Part shown: in pieces, positions 1 through 11,900 of the stretch
Numbering within the stretch: position 1 is the first letter of the stretch
Layout of the letters: the number at the start of each line of letters is the position of its first letter
NCBI RefSeq assembly: GCF_043641665.1
Contig: NC_092180.1
Location: forward strand, 27,244,891 to 27,308,890
Source of the DNA: Enoplosus armatus
Taxonomy: Eukaryota > Chordata > Actinopteri > Centrarchiformes > Enoplosidae
Direction of reading: 5' to 3'
Length of the DNA stretch: 64,000 nt
Program-made: the position numbers and the translations under genes
Notes under the pieces: generated by a model
What the model was told of the DNA's origin: nothing
The model's input: the letters and a program-made list of their open reading frames with translations, nothing else
Databases searched by the model: none

Positions 1-468
1 GCCACACTTAGACCCCATCTGTATTAGTGAGATGAATTGTCTGAGTAATGATTTGTGTCCAGCGAGATCCACAACAAATGACAAACGTGGCTGGGAGCTT
101 TAGACCTGCTACCCACTCACACACACACAAATGCAATGATGACCAGCCAGAGGCCAGCGCTTGTCCGATCGATAGACAAATTAACAAGACAAATTAAATT
201 TGTGTAATTACAGCACCTTTGCGGAAACGGAAAATCTTCGCCGGCAGGGGGTCAGATAAGGATTGACGGGAGTGTGTGTTTGCCTTTTTGACTCTTCCCT
301 TGAACCAAAGGAACATATTCTCAAGACTTCACTTAGCTGGATATTTATTCATATGGTGCCACAATCCGAAAGGAGGATGGAGTAATGAATAAAGACCATA
401 CATGGAAGAACACCGATTCACTTCGGCGTTACGTTCAATTTCCACAGAGCTGTTTTTGTTGCGGTTAA

Positions 469-492
469 CCCCCCCCCCCCCCCCCCCCCCCC
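469..492. repeat. Poly(C) run, 24 nt
   Basis: Uninterrupted C homopolymer after GCGGTTAA. One of several C or G runs of 15 or more bases in the window. Confidence 0.95.
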
Positions 493-886
493 ACAGCTTT
501 GCACTGAAATAGCTTTCAAATAGGAGCCTCTCCTGAATGCGGAGATCCAATATGCGTCAGGCCGCAGAGCTGGCTAGCTAGCTGACAGATCATTTATACG
601 AGCAGCACTCCCGCTGCATCGCCTTGCCGCATCGCAGGCTGACTTCTGTGGGCATTAGCGTATATATATATACATGCGACCGCTCGCGTGGGTGATGGGT
701 GGGTGTATGTGTGTAGCCGTGTGATTGGTGTTGCTGTTTATGCAGTCCATATGCTCTCAGTTTGACTCCTGTGTATCCTCAGGCTGTCAGAAGAAGGAGG
801 ACATTTTTCATATTTAAGAACCCCCCAAACTCTGTGGGAGTTCAGGCTCTCCTTGCACACAAAGCACACACTTTAACTCTCCCATA

Positions 887-926
<40 letters not shown>
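887..926. repeat. (CT)n microsatellite
   Basis: Simple repeat with one TTT interruption. It generates the Ser-Leu and Arg-Glu repeat ORFs seen on the two strands, which are not genes. Confidence 0.95.
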
Positions 927-927
<1 letters not shown>

Positions 928-1639
928 GGAGGACTAGGAGGTAATGAATTAAGTATGAGTAGCTGAAAAGAAGCCTGGTCGTGTGCACGAGCCCTTTTAA
1001 GAGCAAAGTTTTGTCCTAGCCCAAGTACACCCAGAGCATTTAAAAGGCGTGCCGGCCCATATGAAGACGCTCCCATTTGGCCTGCCAGCCTGCTGCACTC
1101 CCAGCTAGCCTCTCACATTCTTTTCTTTAAAGGCCTCTGCTTGCATGTCTCCATGTAGCTCTTTCACTCGCTTCGGTTTAACTCTACCAAAACAACAGAA
1201 GAGAAGTTCAGCAGTTATTCAGCCAGAGGAACAATAACCTGCGTGTTTTTATGCCGTAGCATTTTTAATACCAGATTGGTACACTGATACAAATAGTCCT
1301 GCTTTGCAATCTCTACAAATGAAAACATGTCTGGCTCTGGAAATATATCCATCCAGTTCCTTGGTCGTCATTCCAGTTTCGCCCTTTGTTGGAGTTTTGC
1401 TGTTTGCTTGGTGTGCCTCATCATTCGTTAAGAATATAACGCTGCCAAGTGTTTGCGCTCACTTTACTTTTAATATTTGCTTGGTGTTTTCTCGCAAGAA
1501 GTTATTATATGATATTATTTTTAAAATATGTGGTATAATTCAGATGCACCTAAGCATGCATAATAATGCAAAAGGATGTGCATTTTATTTCTAAATGTAT
1601 CCAGCAGGCAGCAAACTTCTGTTAATCATATATTCAATA

Positions 1640-1935
1640 AATCCATCAGGTTTATTTGTCACATGTAAACATATAAGGTACAATCACAGTGAAATGTAAA
1701 ATTGCTATGTGAGACCGGCACAAAAAAAAAAGAAGAAGACTCCAGAACCTAGAACTCTTGGCGTGTGTGCCTAATGGGTGCTGATGTGATACCAGTTTCC
1801 CAACACTGATCCAACAGATCAGAGTGGTGCCTCCGTAGCGATTGCAGCCCTGAGAGTACACATAAACTTTATCCCAGAACTCACACCTGGAACAAATGTT
1901 TGTTCCTGCATCAGAGCCCCCACCCCACCCCACCC
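1640..1935. repeat. Degraded interspersed repeat
   Basis: GGTTTATTTGTCACATGTAA followed by a CACAGTGAAATG-type core matches my memory of a common teleost repeat tail. It ends in a CCCCAC repeat at about 1918-1940. The family was not identified and the limits are approximate. Confidence 0.4.
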
Positions 1936-4900
1936 CACCCCTTTTTCCTTTTCCCCTCCCTCTTGCTGTTGAGAAAATAGAGTTGGAGGCACTGAGGCTT
2001 ATAAGCTAAATCAAGCCTTGTGTTAGCAGGATACATTCATTGTTGGTTTTAGTCTTCAGGGCTCTCTCCTACAGGTTCCTTTTAACATTTGTTCAGTCGT
2101 GCACGAATAGGACAGCTATATGTGTCCCATTCATTTAGCCCGGTTGAAGGCGTTAACAGTAACAACATTGGTTACTGATATTTATTGGATTGTAATTGAC
2201 GGACAATGATCTATCTGGCCTCCAGTTGCAGTATTCATAGTTTCTGGGTAACACAAAGACAGCACTTGGTAAAAAGCTGTGCCAGTTTCATTGCAGGTTC
2301 AGGAGGCATCATTGATGAATAATTCAAGTTCATAACATTCTCTGTCGGAAACAAAACCCCTTACACTTGAACTTACACACTTTTAATTGCTGCAAGCCTG
2401 TTTAATTCAATTGCACTTTTATTAATACAGCACCAAATCATAACAGGTCTAGACTGTACTCGATATAATATATTTAGCTCCTTAACAAATACTATGTACA
2501 CATGAATAAATCAATCAGTCAACAAAGAAACGTGACTGTCATTCCTCTGATGAAGTTCGAGGACTTCTTTCTGTCTTTGCCTCCTCCGTCTGCTTTCTAT
2601 TTGTCCCGTCTTTGATCCGTCATCACGTTCTTCCCTGCTCATCACCTTCTGCTTCTCCCTGTTGTTTTCGTCGGCATTGTTCGTTTCTCATTTATTCCCC
2701 TCCCTGTCCATCATCGCACCTGTCATCTGCCATCTTGCAACTTGGCCTTCTTCCCAGCTTTGTGCTCAATCGCACTTGCTCCTAATCCTCCCTCTGTAAG
2801 TCGCCTCTCTTGTTTCCCCTCCTCTATCTTACTTTTTCCATTTCCATCTCTCCTCCACGTCCTTCTTCGTGCCTTAGTTCTGACTCTTACCCCCCCCCCC
2901 CCCCACTTCTTTCTCTACTTGCTGCTTCACTTCTCCCCCGCGTTCCTCCTTTGAGACTGAAGACTTGCTTCGTCTTTTGGGGAAAATGTCACGTCAATCA
3001 TTACAAGAAGGCTCCTTAGCCGCGCCAGACGATTGGTTGGTCAATCTGGGCGAGTGTGCACGTGCACTTTTCTGCAGCCCAGGAGGTGGGACCGGGGCGT
3101 CCACTGATCACAGGGTTGGCGGTCAGGTCCGGTTGGAGCGGTGTGAATGTGTACGTGAATGGATAAAAGCACTATGTTTACATACCCACATGTAGCAGAC
3201 ACATGTCCACATGCGTTTATGAACATCTGTCCTGTGTGGCTGTGAGTGTGCTGCCAGCTCCGATATATCTGACTGCCCCGGTGCAGGTGTAAAGGGAGGG
3301 TTGGGGGGTGATAGCATTAGTGCACATTGGGGTTCAAGAAAGAAGGAAATTCCCTTGAGGGTGGGGAGGGGGTGGCCTTAAAGAATGGAAAGTGAAAGAC
3401 TGACATGTGCGAGATAAAGGAGGGAAAAAAAAGGTAAAGGGTCCCAGTCGGGACAGTAAATGCGAAAGGGAATGAATGAGGTTACCGAGATGTGTCGGGA
3501 GTGAGGTAGAGCCTTAAGGCGACAATGTTTAAGTTAAACAAAGGAGGAGGCTTTGGATTTAACTGATATATATCGAATTTACTCTGTCCTTTTCGGTTGA
3601 TTGTCTGGCCCTGGCCAATATATTAAAATTAATTGGATTATTCTTGAAGTGCAGCAGCAACTCATCTTGCAGCTGGAGCGGGCTAAATCAACTTGCAGGT
3701 AATAGAAGAAAAGTTGAGAGGAAAAGAGAGGCCAACAACAAACTTGCACTTGCTGTGGCTTGAAAAATGACATTGTTAGGGTTTTGAATTTTTTTTTTTT
3801 TTGCCTATATGAGAGGCAGCATAATGAGGTATGGGGGCACTCATCACAAAGGCACATCGCAGCCTTGACAAGGCAATTAGAGAAGAGCAGCATCTCATGT
3901 GCTCAACAACGCCTAATTCTTGTAGCTCAAGGTGAAGATCCAGGGCATTAAATAAGTCGGGAGGGTGGGGTTAACGTTATTGCACACAAACATTAGGAAT
4001 CAACACATCTCAATACATGTCACCAGTAAGCCTGATAGAGAAAAAGGAAAGCGGCTTCACAAAGGCACGGTAAAAGGCAAGATGTCAAAGCGAATTATTT
4101 GAAAGCAGCACAATGTAAAAATGTCAGTTATGGTGAAAAAGTTAATGAAAGAGTGAAGCAAGGCAGGAGGTAAAAGAGAGAGACGGGAGATGAAAGAGTG
4201 CTGATAGACAGAGTGACATTGCGAGAGATGCAGCAAGAGGGATGACGAAAGCTCCGCTGAAGTCAGACACACACACAGCGGGTTGAAGAGCAGTGAGAAG
4301 GGAATTTGATTCTTGTCGGCTCTCTTTTGACTCCCAACTTCGACTGACTCAAGCGCGAAGGAAAATGTCACAGTGCAGAAGTTAGCGAAATTCACACTGG
4401 AGTTTTGTCTCGGTGTTAATTAGAATTCGAGCATACGCTGCAACCATTTCAGTTTGCGAGAGTAGGTGTTAACCAGGAAAATGCCAAACAGGAGTCCTCA
4501 AACTGAACCGTGAGAACAAATGCTTTGGTGGAAAGTGAATTCCTAATTCAGGCGGTGGGTGTGTGGGAGTGCAGCTTCAGGGTGGCAGCAGGGACAATTA
4601 CAAACAATGAGCCATTGGACATGAACTGTGACTATTATTATTTCTTAATTGAATAGAGCCAATAGAGAAATACTGCTGTCATTTCAAACTAACATTATTA
4701 CGACATATCTTTTTGTGAAGTCACTGCAGTTGCAGTTGTGTGTGTGTGTGCGTTTGTTTTTCCTGAATTGAATGTAAATACATCATTCTGTATGGCTCGG
4801 ACTTTGCCGTAAGTTTACTTTTTGTCCTCGCTGCCACAAGTAGAGTGTGGACTGATGATTCGTGTAAGGATCAGCTGAAGGATTGTCATATTAGGAAAGA

Positions 4901-5806
4901 CTTCAGTGCACTAAAATGATGGACCGCATTAGTCAAGGCAGACTTTTCATGGGCAATGACAGGACGAAAAATACAATTACACCAGTTTTATCCTTTTGAC
5001 TTCATAAAAATAGACCCAGGAGAATATTTGAACACTCTGTGGAAACCATAAGAGGACTACAAATAATTCAGCGAAGTGCCATAATGGAGACCCTGTTTTA
5101 TTAAGTCCCGAAATTGACATGCAGAAAGTCGTGAGTCTCTCTAAATACAAACTGCCGTAGCGTGAAGTAAGAAGCCACTGCAGCCAGCGCAGTACACAAG
5201 CAGAAACACAAAGACGCTTCGTGTTAATGTGTCTGCATGAACTTCTGGAGTTCAGCGTGCATGATGACGGATTGCCGATGCTGGTTGGTAAGAAATGCGT
5301 CCCCATAATTCCTTACATATGATGCCGAGCACACAAGCAGTCTTAGCCACTTCATTAACTTTTAATTTCCCATTTGAGTAAGTCAGAAAATAGAATGTAA
5401 TAACTTTTGTCTGATGTTTGTGGACTGCCATGAGATGCAAGGAAGAAGAAAAAAAAAGACATCACGTCGGCTCTGTGCAGTAATCCTCATTAAAGCGAAT
5501 ATGTGGGGACACGATCAGCCATTTGACACTGTCAGTGTGCGTTCCGTAATATCTGACACTTTGTACGCTACTTCATTTTCATTGTTCTGTGTGCATCAGT
5601 CAGTTACAATGGTTTCAGACTTGAATACCAGCACTAAATATTGGTTGTCAACAGCTTCGAACCAAAACTACTGATACTACGACAAACACTACTGATACTG
5701 TAGCAGCTCTCAAAACTCAGTATTTCTTAAAACCTAATGATGTCAAAGTAATGTATCAGCCTCACCAATCCTCCCTGTCTCTCTCTTCCTCTCCCTCTCC
5801 ATCTAG

Positions 5807-5934
5807 AGCTAATAGACGGGACCCCCACCTTGAAAATCAACCACGGCTCGGGCACAGTGGTGCTACAGTTGCCAGGCAACGTGAACGTGGCCGACAGGCG
5901 GTGGCACCGGCTGGATGTCCGCAGCAACAGCAAG
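5807..5934 (+). CDS. Exon 1 in window: laminin G 1, middle part
   Basis: The acceptor is a pyrimidine tract ending TCTAG at 5806. The exon opens with the last two bases of a split Glu codon and reads [20 protein letters not shown], then a conserved [13 protein letters not shown] strand typical of laminin G domains ('W H x L' followed by R). It ends AAG before GTGGGA, phase 0. The opposite strand also has an open frame here, but it shows no domain and is a shadow. The first strands of this laminin G domain must be in an exon upstream of the window. Confidence 0.92.
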
Positions 5935-8900
5935 GTGGGACGCTTCACCCATTTAACACCAACCACCATTCATTTAGCAAATAAGCTCCAAGCATATTCA
6001 CGCTGAGCTGCACTGGCAGATGAAAAACATGTAACCCATTTTTTTCTCATCACTAAAATCAAGAAATGTTTTACCTGCATGAAAAGCTTTGACTTTTAAA
6101 CAGATGGCTAGCAATTTAAGCACGTAATTTATATGAACAGCTTAATTTGTCCCTTTACTTTTATGTCCTTTGAGATTGCTCATATGCACTTTCAGACAAA
6201 CACCACCTATAAAGAAGACTACATTAGCGCTCAGCGTCTTTCCAGATGAGGCGGAAAAAGCCAATAAGCCACTAACGCAATATGGTTGTGATGCTGAACT
6301 GCACCTGTGTTGGCTTGATGAGGCGGCAGCTTTGCACTTATTGAAAATCCTCCCACACTTTTGGCCTCAGTTTGACACCTCATGCAGCCTGCAGGTAGTT
6401 ATGAATGAATATGGGTTTGGCAGCTACATCTATAATGGGAAATGGTGTGTTGCACACAAATTGAATGCTCCTTGATACAGATGCATCAAATGAAAGTTGA
6501 ATCCAGTGGGGATATGACTGGAGATGTCCAGCCCCAGAATAAGACGACTCAACTTCAGTGATGCAGATTTTGGAAAAACGGATATGTAGTTTCTGTCGCT
6601 GCGGTCAGTGCCCTTGTCATCCTAGATCAGGGGTATTCAACTAAAATTCGAAGAGGTCCAGTTAGAGAAAATGTCCTCAAGCAAAGGTCCGGAACATCAT
6701 AACGTCTAACTTGCGTTGTGAGTTAGTGTGATATATCTTGAAGTAGCCTAGCAGTTGTATCAACGTCTGCATGTGATCAACAACTGACTGTCAAATCAAA
6801 TATTTATTGTCACTTAACATTGAACTCTACAGATATATAATACTGTAGATATGTATAATGTCCTTCTCTCATTAAGTAAAAGAAGGGCTGCATTTAGAAA
6901 TAAAATAGAGAAAATAAATAAAATAGCTTCTCCGAGGTCCGCCTGTTAGTGACATTGTCCTAGACAATGAAAACAAACCACCCAGCAGAAGATTTGGCTA
7001 CTATTCCAATTATTATTCTGCAATGCTTATGTCCTGTTTTATTTTTGTTTTTTTCCACCACATTTACACATGCCATTTAAGTGAACTAGTTTGGCCGTTT
7101 TTTTAATGCACAATTGTAAAATCACCACTGTAAAAGTTGACATGGGTAGTCAGACCAAATATAAAATTCTGCTTGTTTAATTAAATCCGCTGCACATGGA
7201 TCATGGCATTCTGGACAATTTGAATGACAGCAAAAAATGTCCTGCTGAGCCTGCCGGCCTTGGAGTAACACTCGTTTGATAGTGCCAAACATTAACATGT
7301 CAAAGCAAATGTTCTTATATATTAAGAATATAGTCGGCGCAATCAATTAGTGATTCCTGTCACAACATTTCACCCATGACGGTTCTATCCATTGTAACCT
7401 CACAGCGGAGGTTCCAGAAATGTCGCCCATGTGGCCCCATGCAAGCCTATTTGATACAATTATTAGGGCCCCAAATGGGGAAGATGTTAGTTGGTGATTT
7501 AGTATGGCAGAACTGTCTGCACTGCACAGCACAAAGGGAGATAATAGTGTTGAGAGTGAGACGAATGATTGCAATAGCCCTCCTTTGACATTCTCTACCC
7601 AGGATCATTTCAAGTGAATTTGATTCGAGTGAAATTAAGCTAATCTTCATTTGACTAAGGACCGCCTGGAGCTCTTCCATCTCCAAGGGCTCACACATAA
7701 CCACTTCCTTACAGTTCTTGGCCCTCTTAAATATCAAGAAGACAGTCAGTGATCCTATTTTTAGAGTCTTTGATATAACCCAGCCTGAAAGCGCCGAGCC
7801 TCACAGTCTCACTCTGAGCTTAGGACACCTTAAAGCCGAAACTCATTCCAACGTAAATGACGACCACTTCAGCGAAAGCCCAGGACTGAGTCCGATTTTT
7901 GGCAGCACTCTGCCAAAATAAAAGCCTTTTTTTTATATGCTTTTCAGCACCATCGAAAGCATCTTTAAAGCCTAAAACTGAATAATCACACTTGTGTCAG
8001 ACTTTTTGCTTCACGTAGCTGGTTACTCAAAGCCCTTAATGTTCCCCAAATCCCCCTTCAAAAACACGCTGCTTACGCTACCTTAAGTGCAGGCTAACCA
8101 TTTTCATAAAGTCCATGCCATCAACTTTGCCTTGTCACTAGTCTGTCACTGAAATGTGTGTTCAATTTGTGTTATTTGCCAAACTGTTCAATTCAGTGCC
8201 AGACAACCAATGGGACAGAAAGACACCAGTTTTGTTCATCTTTTTTTATTTGTTAAAATGTATCTTGAATGAAAGAGGAAAAAAAAAAAAACAGCTTCAC
8301 ATTGACACATGCATAAACGCGGGATACAGTTGCTCAGCATTGCGAACGAGAGCAGCCAAACGAATACATGAATGCACCGAGACTTTGGTTAATACAGTAG
8401 CTTTGTTCTGAATTGCATGAATGCAGTGATACATTGGGACTTTTGTTATTACAACGGGGATTATTCTGCATCACAACGGTATTATTCTAAATCACATGTG
8501 AATCTATTCATTCATCCTGAATATTCGGCAGCAGCTTATCCAACCTGGCTGTGTGACCTGGTTGGATAAGCTGCCGTTGTGTGACGGCGTGACATCGAAA
8601 GCAGCAAGGACGGAGCTTCTGTCTAGAGATTTATTGTGCGAGTCATTATACAACAAAGTTTAGTCATGAACCAGATATTACCTGAGCAAAGCCTTTGTTT
8701 CTGTCTGGAACAGTTGCTGTACAATACATGGTCAACAAACAACAATTTCTTTAGGAAGCATTGCCATTGATAGATTGCTGTACACAAGTCTATGGGAAAA
8801 TGACCCGACTTCTCACTTGATTTATTACCTCAGTAGACATTTACCTCATGAGTTTATGGTCTGAAGCGCTAGTTTCAAGTCTTATTCAATACAGCGTGAT

Positions 8901-11900
8901 GCTCATTTTGTAAATTATGGTCCCATTTACAGTAAAATAGACGATAAAGCAGGGTATGCTTTAGGCTGGGGCTACCTCGTGATTGACAAGGGTTAGGGTT
9001 AGGGTTCTGTTGTACTAAAAGACACTCAAAGAAGAGCCAAAATGCCAAACTCGAGGCTTCAAAACAGTCGTCCACAAACCGATGGGTGACGTCACGGTGG
9101 CTACGTCCACTTCTGTTATACAGTCTATGGTTTAAACCTGCAAGCAGCCACTGTTTATATGACATCATCAAGCTAATTGATGCTACTGAGCAATCAGCTG
9201 GCACAGTTGGCATGTATTACTGCAGCTGCTGACACATGTACCTCCTGTTACTGCTGCATTACAGTAAAATGAAAAGCTTGAAGTGGCAAACATGCCTCTG
9301 TCATGAGTAGATAATATGCCTACACCCAAGAGTAAGGTCAATTTTATGATTTTTTGGGGGAAATATTTTGGCACAGCAAATGATACATTTTTGTAGTTGT
9401 AAGGTAACTTCTCTCGCTTCGACAGCTGTTTCATGGTCTTTATGCGATACACTCATTTATAACTTTGAATATCTGACGTAAATATTGCAACTGAAATGTC
9501 TTCTCTTTGGGACACGTGAGCAAGTTGTGCGTTATATTCTGACAACACATATGAGAGCTTTTATCACAGATGTGGATGGCTGGAACTGTATGCCAAAACA
9601 CTGGAACATACACAGGGTGTTATTATCCGGTCATTTTGATGATTTTGGAACCATATTCTTAGTTTATATATCGGGTATGGTTTACATTTGCAGTCATTTA
9701 AAAGACTGTTATAATACCCATGTGCATGATACCTCTGAGTGTGATACTAGTACGAGCAGTAATGTACTGTATGTGTGATGAAAATGCATGTCTGTTCCTT
9801 TCTTTAATGTTACCTGTTTGTTTTTTTGATATATTAACAGAAGAATCTTTAATAACTTTTTTTCTTTAATTGTTTTTAATCTGTTTGGAAATAGGTTGCT
9901 ATGGCTTCGACATAACCATCTTCTCCTTTACCTATTCCAACTGTTGGAACATGGTGGTTTAAGATGTGAAGTCTTGTTTTTTTGTTTTTTTTTGTGCATT
10001 AACAGGAAAGGTAGCAGAGTAATATGCGCTAATGAAAGAAATGCGAGTCAGGGAGGCAGCCCCCACTATAGTGATAATGGCAAAAGAGCACTTAAATAGG
10101 GGACTTTATTAATGCATTTGGTGTCTCTGGGTAACATTAGTTCTATTCAGCATGTATCCTTGTTTTTGTGTTCTCTTCAGGAAGTGCGTTTCACCCTGGA
10201 TCGCTGTTCGGGGGCAGCGGTAATGGAAATGGAGGGACTTGGCAGCTGGTTGACCACCGAGGACCACTCCTCCTGCGAAGTGACGGGCGTCACACCCAAC
10301 ACTGACAGGTACACGCAAACACCAGGCCGCACACATACACACCTCTGTTTTTGAAAGACATGATGTGACTTTATGTGTTGGGATGCATAGAAGAGCGCGT
10401 GTCAGGGTTACATGTTGCCGGATGAGGGGCCATAGGCTTTCAATATCCCGCTCTTTAATCAAACTGTTAGTTTGCACAACGGAAATAAAAAGTGCATCGC
10501 TTAAAGTTGTGCTCCATTGCTTCTTTTGTGGAATTAATACACATTTTACATTTTTCCTATATTTATAGAACCAAAGATACACACACTATTTAAGGCGACA
10601 TTTTAACCGTTCCGACAGTATCAGTATTAAATACAAGTGCTGCAGTCATGTCTCAAAAGTGTGGTAAAAGAACACAATCCGACTCATTTTCTTTCGAATT
10701 ATTCTCACTAATGTGAAGTGTGAATATTTACCCATGGCCCTAGTCACAATTGTCAAAACAACTACATGGTTGTTAGAGTTTAATTGGATCCACAGACCTA
10801 CGGTATTTACATTTATTAGCTGTGATCGTGCAGTTGGGTGACGACCATTAAAGGGCTGTGAACAGATACAAGATCCAAGAACAATAAGATGAAAACACTT
10901 TAGTTTATCTAATAGAAAGTGAATAAATTCTGACTCTTGTTCCACACTTGGCACTTGGGCATCGAGTCATATATAAAGGTATATTACACCATTCTTATTT
11001 GTGTTTTTTGAGGCTTGATTGAGGTTTTTTTTTTTTACCATTTGACGGTATCGTGGTCTTCACCTTAAAGCTGCACTACTCAGAATATTTTTACATTAAC
11101 AGGATCAAATGACTAAGTTGAATGTGTAAGGGGTTGCTGGCACTGACCAGCCCACAGAATTATTGCCTAATTCAGAGCGTCTTGGCGTGTTTTAGCTCAT
11201 TGTTTTGGATTTACAGCCTGCAGCTTTAATTTTTTTTTTTTTGATTCAGTTTCAGCGCTCTTCTCAGGCCTGTCTCTAATTTACGTTCATCGGCAGGCCA
11301 CAAAAATGACTGCAAATCAGCACCAATGTTCCTCCGTGTCTGCCGGATGTGTAAAGAGGCAGCTGTTTGCTAACACAGTTTGCCAGAAAAACTTAGGTGG
11401 TATTAGGTGGTAATATGTCAATGGAGTGTTTACAGCTTGTTCTGCTGCAACCAAGTGGCCATACAATGGCATAGCAGAATAAACCAACAGCTTTTGTTTG
11501 TGGCTGACATGGTGTTGTTAAATGTGTGATTATAATAAGCTGGTTAAAAGCCAAAGCAAATGTTAAAATACGCCATTAATGGTGTGATGAAATCTTCCAG
11601 TGTGTCGACACGTCCACGCGTTCAAGCAATTCTGACAATTCTACCCAAACAACAAGGATATAGCAGTGCATGCATTATGTGTACCATGGGCCCAAGTCAT
11701 GTCAGTGTATATATGTGCATCCATGCCTCTGTGTGTCGCAGACACCTGAACATGAGCCACGTGCTCCAGCTCGGTGGCGTGAACGAGGACATCCCTTACA
11801 TCTACCCTCAGCTTCAGCACAAACACTTCACCGGCTGCATCCGCAACCTCATCGTGGACAGCAAGGTAACACACTTGCACACCCGTATACACATGACCAC

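Larger units (their letters stand above)
1..5806 (+). other. Upstream intron (partial); no exon identified
   Basis: This must lie inside the gene, because the first exon in the window opens mid-domain and in mid-codon. I looked for the missing first strands of laminin G 1 and found none. It holds a C run (469-492), a CT array (887-926), a degraded fish repeat (about 1640-1935), a short SINE-like fragment (about 2402-2470) and a pyrimidine-rich stretch (about 2560-2960). No other gene is supported. Confidence 0.6.
5935..10180 (+). other. Intron between exons 1 and 2
   Basis: 4.2 kb without coding signal. It carries a degraded repeat (about 6625-6960), a perfect 15-bp hairpin (8531-8574) and an interspersed repeat in minus orientation (about 8785-9135). 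The rest shows nothing I can name. Confidence 0.75.

Noticed and set aside
2560..2960. Pyrimidine-rich stretch as evidence of an upstream exon
   Set aside because: No laminin G-like or cadherin-like peptide follows in any frame.
10109..10582. 157-residue minus-strand ORF over exon 2
   Set aside because: Shadow of the exon; no recognisable domain.
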